A DNA stretch of 64,000 nt from Lycorma delicatula (lineage: Eukaryota > Arthropoda > Insecta > Hemiptera > Fulgoridae), in assembly GCF_047948215.1 (NCBI RefSeq), contig NC_134460.1, forward strand, positions 126,960,324-127,024,323. The letters are read 5' to 3'. The translations under genes were made by a program, and so were the position numbers. How positions within the stretch are numbered: position 1 is the first letter of the stretch; the number at the start of each line of letters is the position of its first letter. The notes under the pieces are model-generated. The model had not been told where the DNA came from. It worked only from the letters and a program-made list of their open reading frames with translations, and ran no database searches. Shown here piece after piece: positions 48,595-62,100 of the stretch.

Positions 48595-51500
48595 TTCACT
48601 AACTTATGGGCTACAAGGTCCTTAATAATAGGCCTTATGGCATATTGTGTCCTTCACTTTCTAATCAAAAATTATGAAAAGTATAAATTTAAGAAATGAG
48701 AGAAATGGGTTATGAATCTTCATTAAAAAGAATGTATGTTTAATACATCTCATTACTGAGTCATCCGGGATTATCCAGATATCTTCAGGGTTGGTCTAGT
48801 AATGAACGCATTTTATATGGATTTGAATACTAGATTGCAGATACCAATGTTCTTTGGTGGTTGGGTTTCAGTTAACCAAATCTCGGGAATGGTCAAACTG
48901 AGACTGTACAAGACTACACTTCATTTACACTCACATATATCCTCATTCATTCTCTGAAGTAATACCTGAATGGAATTCCCGCCGACTAAACAGGAAAAAG
49001 AAAGGATTAGCCAGATGTCCAGATAAGAAGAATTCAAATAAATTACATGGTTATAATGTAATTTAATGTGACTAATTGATAAGCATGATGCAATGTGGTA
49101 AACTTAAAAAAGAGTATTAAGAATGATTAACCATTCACTTTCACATTATGTGCTGTGCCTTCAGAAGATCTTGCAAGAGTTTTCTCTTTGTTTAAGTTCA
49201 TTTATCCGGAAACTTTCAATTAGATAGCAAGATTAGTGTAATCTCAATTTCTATTCTTGTTTCCTTAACGACCTTGGATTGATGGGGTGATTTTTAGTTT
49301 TATTGAAGAAACCTTCAAATGTTTGTGTTTATACTGCTTAAGTTGGTACATTTGTTATCTTTTTAGGTCAAAGAAGTTTTTAAATGTATGTATGAATGTT
49401 AGTATCTTTTCATATCATTAATACGTGGATAATATGGTCTTGTTGTTAAATGTTCAAGAAATATGATGTATTTTGTGCATATAAACCTAGTAAAAAAAAG
49501 TAATAATAATTGTACCTCATTTTGTTTACAAAAAGTAATTTGTAGAAGTTTGTTTAGACATGTGTAAATAATTCAAAATTATGATGTAATTTCCTAAAAT
49601 TGTTGGGTAACATTTGTGATTAGAGTAAACTTTGAGGAATATGATAATTACACCAGTACACACGTTAATAATATGCAAAAAACAAACTATGCAGACATTA
49701 TAAAAAATAATATTTAAAAAGAATAAAATATTTTTTTGTAATTAAGCTTAGTTCTCATAATGTAATGTTAATAATTATAATGTATATTTAATAATCTCAA
49801 GTAATGTTTATTTCGTTTTCATTGGAAAATATGTTGTGATTTTTTTTTTACAGCTTGCACTTGGTGTGGCTAGAATACTACATCATTTTGCTCATTCTCC
49901 TCTTGGTTCTTTAGCAATGCATGATCTTCGTCGTCAACAGTTTGTTTTAGTTGGCAATACATTAAAGTTGTCGGATGTTGATGATGTTGGCATTTCAGAA
50001 CCAACTTGTCATTTAGACAAAGACTGTATTATATATGGAATTCAAAATGGCTCTAGTAAGTTTAGTTTACAAGATATTTTAATAATATATAAACTAAAAA
50101 TTATTGTTGTATACAAAGAGATCATTTAGTCATTTCTAGTTACAAACAAACTGAAGATTTCTGTGCATTAGTTGTGGGATTAGTTTGATACACCTTCGCT
50201 ATTCCTTTCTGTCTCTTATGTTAAACATACTGCTTACTTATATGTTAGAAAAAAGTGTAGAGACATTTGCTTCTAAAGCTGAATTTATTAATGCTGGATG
50301 CCTACTATATGGCCCATCAAACTTGTTCTTTCTCTGAGATTCTGCCAACATTCCTCTTTAACAGTGTTTTCACTGCCATATAACACATCATATAACTGTC
50401 TGTAAGATTCTTAATTTTAAATTTGATGCTACTAAAGTTTTCTGCATATAGTTCTACTACTGGGTTTATGATTTAACCATATTGACCATCCTTTGTAACT
50501 TTACTATCCAAAATAAAAAAATTCCACCATAGAATTTTATATTTTATTCTATTTAAAATTGAAGTCATAATATTTTATTTCAACTGCTTTTATTTTATTA
50601 CTAATGTTTTACTCTTGTTTACTGTCTAATAAACTTAAATTTTTCTCCCGACAATGAATCAATAACTTTCATTACTTCTAAATATTTTAATATAATTAGC
50701 AAATGTTTTTTTTTATTTTTTGTCTCTGGAGCGTTATTCTGCCCTCAAATTTTTCTTTTTTGCATTTTCTGTATAAAAAATAAAAAAAAGCAAAGAGTAA
50801 GCTACATATTTATCTTACTTTTTTCTTTTCTGCAGTAAGCCTTTTCTCAGTTTCTTCTCTTATAGCTACCTGATTTTTATGAAATTTTAAATAACTCTTA
50901 TTTCTTTAAGTTTCAGTCCTATCATCTGCAAAATCTTAAACATTCTATTACACTCGCAGATACATTTTTAAGAAATACAAATGACATTTTAGTTCCTTTT
51001 TCTTCAACTCGCTTTTCTAAATTAACCAAAAGTGATTCTTAAGCTTATATAAAATTTGTCTTGGTTATAGTGATTTGATTATTTAGTCAAAAAACATTTT
51101 GATATGTAAAAGTTTTTTTAGTTATCTTGATGAATGAAAACTAAGAATTATGTCTGGAGCAAGTTAAATAAAAACAGTATTGTTGAACTATTTTTTAATT
51201 AAATAGAAGATTTTTAATAAAATTGTTAAATGTTTTGAATTTAATTTTGTTTTTAAAATTTTTGAATTTATTATTAAGCTATTTTTATCTTTATTTTTTA
51301 TTCTATTAGTATTATATTTTACTTTAAAGTTGCTACTGTGTGTAGGAAACTAATTTTACCAATAACTAATAAATTCTGTATAGGGTTTCACAAATAAAAC
51401 ATTTAAAAAAGATTTAAGGAACACTTACAGTCATTTAATTATAATAAACAAAAATCAAACTAAGGAGATTACATAAAATACAACAAACATATATTTTCAA

Positions 51501-53116
51501 ATTTACAGGATATAAAAGTATTAGAAATAAGTAATAATAAATTAAAAACATAGAATCTTGAAAAAAATTCATACAATAAAAAAAATGATATTAATATTAT
51601 AAATGAGCAGGTGAAATTTGAATATTATGAATGTATTCAACAAATAGTAGAATTCATATAATTATTATTATTCATCCAATGTATTTACGAAAGTGTATTT
51701 TTAACACATCTGATGAAGTGGTGCGCACCACAAAAGTGCTAATGTGAATTTTTAAAAAGAACAAGCAGTAAGTGATATTTTTATTTTATTTATTATTGAT
51801 AATAAAAAGCTGTGTAAAAATTAAAGTCTGTATGAATTTTGCAGATAATTCTTTAAAGAAAAGAATAAAAAAGAGTTGTATCTTTGAAATAATGTACTTA
51901 TACAATTATGTAAAAGAATTTCACAGGTAATATGACTTTTTATTCATCTAATGTTTTCATTTTACGACCCATGAAATTTTTAATAATTCAGCAATGTTTA
52001 TTTTCGAAAGATCTGATGATGGATATATTTTCAAAAATAGTGGGTTTACCTAATTCGAACACACAGTCATGCATTTGTTGATATAGAAAAATTATTTTGT
52101 TTTACTAGTGTTGTCCAAAAAACTCTTTAAAATATTGATTTTTCTCCATAAAAATGGCATTGAATTCAAAATTTATTAACATTTGGTTGTAGCTGAAATC
52201 ACTTTAATCAGTAAAGTTCTATTATAATTTTATTTATTTAGATAACAATTTACCTGTGTCCAATTTGCACAGATTAGAGTATTTCTAGCAAAGGATATGT
52301 TCAGAGTACATAGCGAATAAAAAATTTTCCTAAACATTTTCCTACAGAAATTTATATTCAACTATTCCATTAGATTTTGTTTCCTGTGGATGAATCCGTA
52401 AAATTAATTACTTGTAAATCATTCAGTATAATTAGAATCGTAACACTTTTATATTATGTCTCTGGACAATTACTCTGTCCTCCAATTATCCTGTTTTACT
52501 TTTTTTGTAAAAAAAAAAATAAAAAATCAAGTTTATTGGAACTAAAATATATTTATTTCAGTTTATTTCAATTCTTATAATTTATTTTAGTGTATTTAAT
52601 ATTAATAATAAAAGCTCTTGGTGTTTCATTTTACAGTTATTGATGGTGTTCCATGCAGTCATGGGTTTTGTGTGGGTTATAATGAGAGACTTAACATTTG
52701 GCGTGCTGGTCAACACTTTATTCGTCAGTTTCTTCCGTTGAGGGCTCCATCTTCTTTGGAACCACATATTCAGAATCTGGTTGATGCTTATAGTAGATCT
52801 AATTCATGGAATTCTGAAAGAATATTACAAGCAACAGAGAAATTATTAATGAAATACACATCTGGAAAATATTCAAATAGTAATTATGGTATGCAATTCT
52901 TTAACTATTTATAATAATTACTGAAATTATTAAATGCATAATTGTTTGGTGAAAAAGCCAAAAAGAAGGCTGTAGATGACCTTACATGAGATATGTCACC
53001 CCTGAAATTGGCATAGCCATTTTCAAAGGTACAAACATCCTGCACCAAACTTAAAAGGAAAGTGAGAGTTAAGTGGTTTCTTGTTCCCTTTTTTACTGAG
53101 TAAAACATACTATTAG

Positions 53117-53148
<32 letters not shown>

Positions 53149-56100
53149 AGCCCACCAAAATGAAACTGCAGAAGTCCAGCTCTATAATTGACACCATTCT
53201 GTTTACCACAGGCACTGGCTATGGAGGTACACAATTTTTGTTAGAGAAAGCAACCTGATTAGGGTTATATTTTTTAAGTCCTTTACATATATTCTAGCCA
53301 AAAAAAGATCAAGGAAGATAATGTAAACCAACAAATTAATATATCCCTTCTGAAAAAAAGTAAGACAAGTATATATTAATTTACTCATTTCTTGCACTTA
53401 TAATTTAGTTAATTTATTTTTAATGGTGTATTTTTACCTTCTTGATTTATGAAAGTCTGCATTATGTCCTAAAAATGTAAACTTATAATTTTATTAATAA
53501 TATTTATATTGTGATTATGGTTAATATTGTAAACGATTTTCACTGTTTACTTGTATGTTTGTGTAGTTCTTGGTACATAGTTTGTCTGTTCATACTCATA
53601 ATTAATTAAAAATATCAAAATTTAGTAAAAGGGGGTATGAAAATATTAAGTATTTCATACATATATACAAGTGATTCAAGAGGAAAGGGAAGTAGTTTGA
53701 GACTGATAATAGAGCTTGAAATATGGAAAAAAGTTAATACAAATACGCTTTTATCAATAATGCTTTGTTATCAAGTTACGGCTAGCGAAAAATCTCACCT
53801 GAATTTCAGTTCCCCCAGTGAAATAAGGTGTACTGAAATTTTGTAAGGCGTTGTTATGTGTAGTTAAACTTGATGGTTTCTTATGTTTTTTGACTTGAAA
53901 AATAAAATAAAAGAGGTCCCAGAACTGTGTTCCCCTTAGTTTACATGATATCCAATGTAAAAAATAAATATTCAGTGACAAAAAACAAGTTCTTTTTTTT
54001 TTAGGTTGGAAGTACAATCACTTTGTTAAATGACTATTAAATGTGTAAATTTTATTATCAAAACTTGTAGAGAATTTAATTCTGTAATTTAATAATGTAA
54101 TAAAGTCTATGAAAACCAAAACAAAAATTAAGTATTGTTAGAAATAATAAAATAACTGTAAAAATCTGTACAAATTAAAAACAGCTGTTTTTAGTATAAT
54201 AGATTTAGAATTTTGAAAAATTAAAATACTTTAAGATTACTATAAAAAAAATTTAACTTATAAAAAAATTATTCAGGTTTATACTGTATTCATTTGCAAT
54301 AAATGTTTGAAAATTCCACCATTGACATCTATCTATGCACTTTTCAACTGCATTTCCCTCTTCTCATTTGTTTCTCGTTTCTTATCTTCATTAAACAGTA
54401 ATCTAAAGGAGTAAGGTCCAATGATCTAGGTGGCCAATTTACCGGCACTCTACATCCAATACATTTATCAGCAAATTTTTCATCTAAGAATTGTCTTACT
54501 TGGTTTGTGAAATATGTTGGTACTTCATTAAGCTGATAGTACATTTTAATTAGTTTTGCCAGTGAGAAATTTTCAAGCACCTTAAGAAAATCATTGTTTA
54601 AAAATTCCAGATAATTTCTCCTTGTGACACGTTGTTCATGAAAGGTCCTATTGGTTATTGATTTTGTCCACTAAAAATTTCCACTGAAAATCGTTGTTGA
54701 AATTTGATTCAACTACACCATGCGAGTTTTCTTCATGGGATTTTGAATTGTGTAATCATTTAATAATCTTTAACAAAGCTGTTGTATTGCAAACCTACAA
54801 AACTTTGTATTTCAACACTGAATTTTGTGTTTTACATCGGATATCTTAAAACCTATCGAAGTTACAATTATGGGACTTCTTTTATCCTATTTCCCAGCTA
54901 AATTATGTAAGAAACCACCAAAATTATTCCTTAATTTGGGTCCCAAAATTAAAGTAGGTCTTCTTTTTATTAGAAAAGCTGAAATCTGGGCGAAATCTTT
55001 CACTGGCCATAACTCGAAAATCAAGCATTTCCAGACCTATGTTTATATGAACTTTTTATTTAACTTTTTCTAGATACAATAAAGACTATTCAGCAGATGT
55101 TCTTACTATCTAAACTATTTTATTCCAAAAAAAATTCTCCTTAAATTATTTACTAATATCTTTGAAATCAGAATTCAGAGATAAAAATATCAGTATTTTT
55201 ATAATGGAAGTTATTAAACCAGTTCTTTTTAAAACTTGGGGGCTGATCCAATAGTTTTAGAAATATATACTAACGACAACACTAATAATAATAGTGATAA
55301 TGAGTCATTCAATAGCATCATGTGTGCAATGGTACCTAAAATCTTTTTTGTTGGTGTCAATACTTAAAACTCATTTTATGAGAGAGTTTCAAATTTAATG
55401 AAACATTATAAGTGCAAGGGTACTGATGAAAATAAAGCTATGGAGATAAGACTTATAGTAAAAAAGCTACGCAGGGACCAGAAATGTATTAAAATAATTC
55501 ATTTACATTAGTTTTTGTTTTGCAATTTCCCAAGAATTTATATTTTTAGGATGTAAGGTAAATTTTCTTAAAGGCTGTAGAAAATTGAAAAATATTCATG
55601 ATGTATTACTGTCATAAGAGTACAACTCCAGAAAAGTTTTGATAAGATGATTTATAAATAAAGATGAATAATTAAAAAAATATTAAGTTAAAAACTTTGA
55701 AGTTTCAAAATATGAATTGTTTAAAAGGAATATATATATATTGTATATATTTTTATATGTACATAAATGTATGTATATATTTTTTGGTTTTAATTAGTAG
55801 AAACTCGTATTTTCAAATTCACTTATTGCAAGTTTTAAAAATAGCTGATAAAACACTTGTAAAAATTAAAAAATGAAATTCTTTCTGTGGAATATACAGA
55901 TTGAGATATGTAAATTAGTACAGGCAGCCATACAATCTATTTATGATAATTGTTAAAATTACAAAATTCATTTGTAATTAATGAAATTAAATCATCTTTT
56001 GTTACATTTTCTCATTCTAATTATTGTTAATTGTATGATTGTTAAAGACATTTTATCACTGTGTTCATAAGTAATGAGCATTGTTATGAAATTAAAGGGT

Positions 56101-59100
56101 ATTTCTTGTTTGTAAGTGACACTTAGGTCACTTCATTATCAGTAATTAATTATTATTGAAGGCTTTATTCCTGTGCATGAAAAGTGAAAATTATTCTTAT
56201 TAGACTAAGAACATGTGTGTTAACAACACACACGTACCTATAAAAAAATTGTGTGATGAACATAAGCTAAAAACTTGAAAAGCTAGCTTGTAAGTTTTTA
56301 ATAGTAGTGTTATAGACTCTGATGGTTTATCAGAAAATTTTTTCACTGGTTATTATAAACTGATTGATGAGAATTACAAGGTCTGTTTAGAAAATAACCA
56401 AACGTTTTTAATTACGCAGCAACAGAGATATTTAGTGATGTGCGATTGATAGCATTGTGTTCCACATACCTCCTCTGTAACCACATGTTCTTGGATTGTT
56501 GATATCTTGTTTAGTTTTCATGTTATTTTTATTTGAGTGCAACGTGTTTAACTATTAGTAGCGATTTTTGTAATGTGCGAATTTCAGGAGCAATGATATA
56601 ACGAAAAAATAAACTGGGGAAAACTTACACAGAAACGTTTCAACTTTTGAAACAAACTGTAGAAGTTTGTTACGGAGATGATTCTCTGGATTATACGCAT
56701 TGTTATGAATGGTTTCCACCGTTTAACAGTGGTTGTCAGTCAATTGAAGATGACCCTCTACCAGGAAGACCTTTGACTTCAACTGATGAAAATCACGTTT
56801 GAAAATCTATGATCAGTGTGTGCACTGATTGCACTGAATTGCCGATTGACTGTCAGAAAACTTGCAGAACAGGTTAGCATCTCGATTGGATCATGCCATG
56901 ACATTTTGACTGAAAGAAATTTCTTTCACTGTTAACTAACAATAAATGTTGTTTGGATGTCCAAACAACATTTATTTCTCATTCAGCATCACTTAAGAAA
57001 GTACTTTTATGTTATCATTTGGAGTATATCAAATGCAGTTCAAAAGGAATGTTCATGGATGTTTTATCAAAATAAAGCACTACCTTAGAGGGGCTGTATT
57101 TGTCTCTCCCTAATGCCACTTACAATAAACAAAATATAATAAACAATTATAAAAAAACTATAAAGTAATTATAATAAATTACAGTTGTAATTTTAAAATT
57201 TTCTATCTGTACAAGTTTTTCCATCAGTAATATTTTTTTCAGCTTTTACACATACTTCAGTAATATGTTTAATGCATTATAAATTTAATAATAGCTTCTT
57301 TATGTTTATCTTTTTTCCTTGATATCACCACATAAGCTTGAAGCTTGTGTGTGGGATGGAAATAGAATTTTGTAGTATATGAAAAATGCATTGCCTGTCC
57401 AGGATTCGATCCCAGGACCTCCTTATTTAAAATTTGTATAAAATTTTTAATTGTTAAGTATTACACTACTGCTCATACAACTTCATTATATCTCTAACAT
57501 GCAACTTTTTTCAGATGGTTACAAAGAGCTGACTGATACTACAGTGTTGGGTTTAGATTATAATTGCACCAACTCAAAATCACATAACAGTTGTATTCAT
57601 ATGATTGATAGTTTGCAACTTGCTGTTCCTATTTGTAATAGCGATCCAATGTGTAACGCTGTTGTTATTAAAGCATCAAGAAATTTTACAGTTGGTGAGT
57701 AATTTTGATTTATTACCTATGTATATTTCATCATTCTATTAAGAAACTATAGATTAATGATTAATGTTAATATATATATTTTAATTGATTTTAAAACCAA
57801 AAACATGTTCTATAGCCAAAACTTCTAAAACCAAAAATTTCTAAAAACAGTCAGTTTTTAGAAATAGCTACAACCTAGAAAGGTAGTAGCTATTTTCACT
57901 TTTTCATGCAAAAGAGAGCATTAGATAAAGTTAAGATAAACTTTATCAAAAATGTTTTTACTAAAAATATGATCAGGAAACTGAAAAATCATCTTTGGAG
58001 TTTTTCTTTGATCAAAAATGAAACAAGAATCTAGATGTAAGTACTAGAACAGGTCCTATGTATTCTGATAATGCATGTTTTTAATTTTTTCCCCATTTTT
58101 TTACAGCTTTCATATTTTTTTCCTGGCATCCAGCATAATTTAATAGAAGTAAGGTTCATGGGAATTTTTTTTTTTTTTTGATAATTATCTTGAAAAAAAT
58201 ATGAATTTCTTAATTTTGTGACTAAAGTTGCTCTTAATGTTGACAGTAAACAATAAATTTTCACATAGTAGAGTGTGTGGTTTAATGAAATATTATTTTG
58301 ATATTTTTAAGAAAAATATGATTTGTGGGTAAGTTTTTTAAATTACGTGATACAAACTTGTTGGTCACAGTTAAAATGTTCATTGGAAACATTGCAGTGT
58401 GCAAAACTGAAAATCACTATGCCAACACGTAAGATTTACTAAAGATTTATTGTACATTCCAAAATTTAAAAAAGTGTTAATCAAAGAACAAAGATTGCTA
58501 AGTTTAATAACATTTATATATTAAATACTAAGTAAGTATAGTTCATATTGTTTGATTAGTGTAGATGTATGCTATTTCTGCAAAAAAAAAAAATATATAT
58601 ATAATATATATACATATGTATATGACTATGAGAATAGTGACAGCAGTTATACATCTGAAGTAAGAAGTTTTATGATTTTACTCTACTTATTAACTATTTT
58701 TTAACTTTAAATTATTTAGTTCATTTTTAATTTTATAAATTATAAAAATTTGAAAATCAAATTGGATTAATACTGAAGATAAAAAGCGTGCAAAGAAATC
58801 CATCAATATTATAAAATGACTACAAAATGATATTAACTTCAAAATAATCACAATTAACACAATAATAATTTCTTATGAAAAGGAGGTACAATATTAATGT
58901 TCTGGTATGGGCAGTTCATTTGGTATATGCATTCCCACAGGAAAAAGTCAGGAAATATAAACTTGGTCAGGAATTTTTAGAAAAAATCAGGAAGTCAGGA
59001 AAAATTACAAAAAATGTCAGAGAATTGCATTTTCAGAGGTGGCTTTTCCATTGACAAATCTCTTCTTCTGGAGAATTTGCATCAAGAGACAATAATTTAT

Positions 59101-62100
59101 CAATGAAAGGTTTTTGATGCAATTGTAGTTGCTGGGACAAGGAGAATGTTTCCATTACCAAAAGAAAAATGCTTACTGCAGTGAGAAGCTCTAGAAGACC
59201 ATATGAAGAATGTCTTGTAGAAAAAAGAAAAAACACCTCTCAGGAACAGAACAGAGCCCTAAAACTGCAAGCAGAAATTAAAAAACTGGAGGAAGAAAGG
59301 GAAAAGTTGAAAGCTACAATCTTGGCAGAAGATCAAATAGCTGCCAAAATTAAACTTGTAGAAAATGTCAAATGTTTCTTCGATATCTTTATATTGAAGA
59401 AAAGTTGCCCTGTGTTTTATACATACTTATAAATACATATGTAATGAGATTTCATATTTTTCCTCTTAATATTTTTGGTAAACATTAGAATAATAATGAC
59501 AAAATATTTTTCAAGTAAATCTTTGTTTTTTGTACAAAATAAGGTGTTCAGTTCTAGTTTTCTTATCTGTATTACTTTTAGTCAGAGTGATTTTAGTTTT
59601 CTTTAATTTGTGATCATACATATGTTCTTTGTTAAATTGAAATCTGTGTTAGCATTTTTATGCAAACAAAATTATTAAATATTATTTTTTTGTTTACTTT
59701 GTGGTATAATGTGGGGTTAGTTTTTATGAAAAATTTTTAAGCAATCTTAGGCGAGAGCCAATTATTTTTAAAAATTGCTTTAGTTAGTTTTTATTTGTTA
59801 TCTGTGTTACTTTTAGTTACCATGATGTTCATTTTTATACAAGAAACTTATTAAATATTGTTGTTTTATTTGTACTTTGCAATGTAATTTACTCTGAAAC
59901 AAATTATCACAAAAAATAGCCTAATTTTTTAAATGTATATGTAAAAAATCATTAAAACAATAAACTTAAAAAATTAATGTAATAATAAATAATAAAAAAG
60001 GCATGAGTTTGGCAGCTACAGGGGTGGTGGAGGCTGCAAAATAATAAAATATGTATATATTTTGAAGAGTAAACAGCAGTAGCATAACATTATGAAAGTC
60101 ACAAAATATTTGCCAAATTTGTCAGGAAAAATTAATCTTAAAATTTGCTAGGAACCCTATATATGGAAATTTGAGACTAACACCCATTCTCATCTTCTAA
60201 ATGAAATACTTACCAATACTTACAAATGAAATGAAATAGTTAACAATAGTACAAAGTTAACATTATTAAATTATGGGAAAATTAAAGAAACGAAGTAGAA
60301 TTTTTATTCCATTTCAATCAGATTAACTTTGCATTTACGTACATTGAAAAAATGATTTAGTTTTCTTTTTTCTATTTTATTTCTTTATAAGATACAACAC
60401 AAGTTCAGTTTTTATTTTATTTCACTAGTCAGATCAATTTTTATAATTTTAATAATTTTTGTATTTTTTTTTTTTGTTACATAATAATATGTATATTTTA
60501 CAATTTGTATTGTTATATATTTTTCAAAATTTGTAAATATTTGTTTTATATTTGTTACTGTAAATTTTGTTGTATATTTTTACAATTTTCCTTATGTGGA
60601 ACAGTAAGTAAATTGTATGATAATAAGTACACGGTACGGGGTTCCTAAGGAACTCCCACAATAAGTTAATCCATAACAAACGTTATCATTAAGTAATGTT
60701 CTTAAAGTCCATTACTGGCAGAGGGTAGTGTCTCAGCTTTCATCCTGATGTCCTGGGTTTGAATCCCAGTCAGGTATGGCATTTTTCATATGCCACTAAA
60801 TTACATCTCCATATATCATGCACAAGCTTCAATGGTGATATCATCAAGCAAAAAAATGTAAAAAAATATTTATATTTTTCTTCACTTACAACCTTACAAC
60901 TAATAACTGCAAACTGTCATTCAGTAGTCTCTAAGTTAAGCACATAAAGTTTTAACCTTTGAACATAGCCATTGTTATCAAGCAGATTAATTGCAAGGTG
61001 ATTGACATGATTGATTTTCTAGACATTGTTTGAATTTAACACTGTACTGTTTTACAACCTCATGAATCGTTGGAAGCTCCAGATATTCATGAATCTCATC
61101 ATTCCGTGTGAAACAAGGCGCCTTTGCAATTGTTCTCATTACCTTGATTTGGAAATGTTGTATGACATCTACATTACTAATACTTGTTGTCCTTTACAAC
61201 TCCTTACCATAAATCCAGATTGGTCGTAGGGCGTAGGGCAGCTCTGTAAATTAATTTTATTGGACAATTTGAGGTGAGAGTTTCTTCACAGCAGCCAATG
61301 TAGTTCCCTATACTTCACATTCAGTTGTTTTCTTTTCATCTTGATGCGATACCTTCTGGTCAAACGCCAATCTAGGTGCAGTTCTAGGTTACACTTTCTA
61401 TTTATGGGATAAAGACACTGTTTGTGTTCATACCTTCTCATGATGAATGTGATATGCTTAGATTACTGTGTTCACACCTTCTCATGGCAAGTGTGATGAG
61501 CTTAAATTTATCTGTTTATTTATGATTAACTAGGTCATAATCATAATCCTCCTTTTTTTTTTTGCCATGGTCCAATGCCGTTAGCAGCTCTTTCAAAGCC
61601 TAAGCCTAGAGCTTAGGCCAGCCTTTCTGGCCTAAGACTGCAAAGTAATAACTTTTCAAATAATCTAGATATGACCTAGAGGGGTCTAGATAGGTCCAGA
61701 TATGACCTTTTGAGAAGAAATCTCATGTGCAGGCCTTCCTCGTTTCAAGATCATTACCACTTGAGGTACTTTCCATTCTGCTGGGAAGTAAGATGTTTTA
61801 GGACAGTGTTAAAGAGATACTTAATGTATATGATGCATTTAATGAATATTACAGCTGTTGATTGACATGATTTTCTATCCTAGAAAGATAAATCAGTGTT
61901 ATATAAGCTGAACTGAACAGGTCAAGAAAATTATGTATATTATGGATAAAAATGTTTTTTAAATTACCCCAAAAAAGTCATTATTTATAAAAAAAACCCT
62001 TATTAAATAAAACATTAGCAAAATAAATGGATCAAGATTTTTCACTTATGAGAACCATAAGTTGGTTCTCATGTTAAAACGTGTTATTGGATGCTGTTAT

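Larger units (their letters stand above)
47731..49853 (+). other. PKDCC-like intron (2.1 kb) with two SINEs and a (CA)n run
   Basis: GT-AG intron. It contains a minus-strand family-1 SINE (48230-48517), a CA run (48551-48589) and an internally deleted family-1 SINE (about 48785-49003). No other exon-like sequence is seen. Confidence 0.85.
52889..57514 (+). other. PKDCC-like intron (4.6 kb) holding transposon remains
   Basis: GT-AG intron with a TA microsatellite (53117-53146), a long-TIR DNA transposon (53662-55078), a transposase scrap (55255-55400), a mariner remnant (about 56380-57080) and a family-2 SINE (57318-57422). Confidence 0.85.

Noticed and set aside
59169..59432. Separate coiled-coil gene
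   Set aside because: The coiled-coil is the usual C-terminal tail of a hAT-type transposase, and the preceding conserved block is in another frame with a stop.
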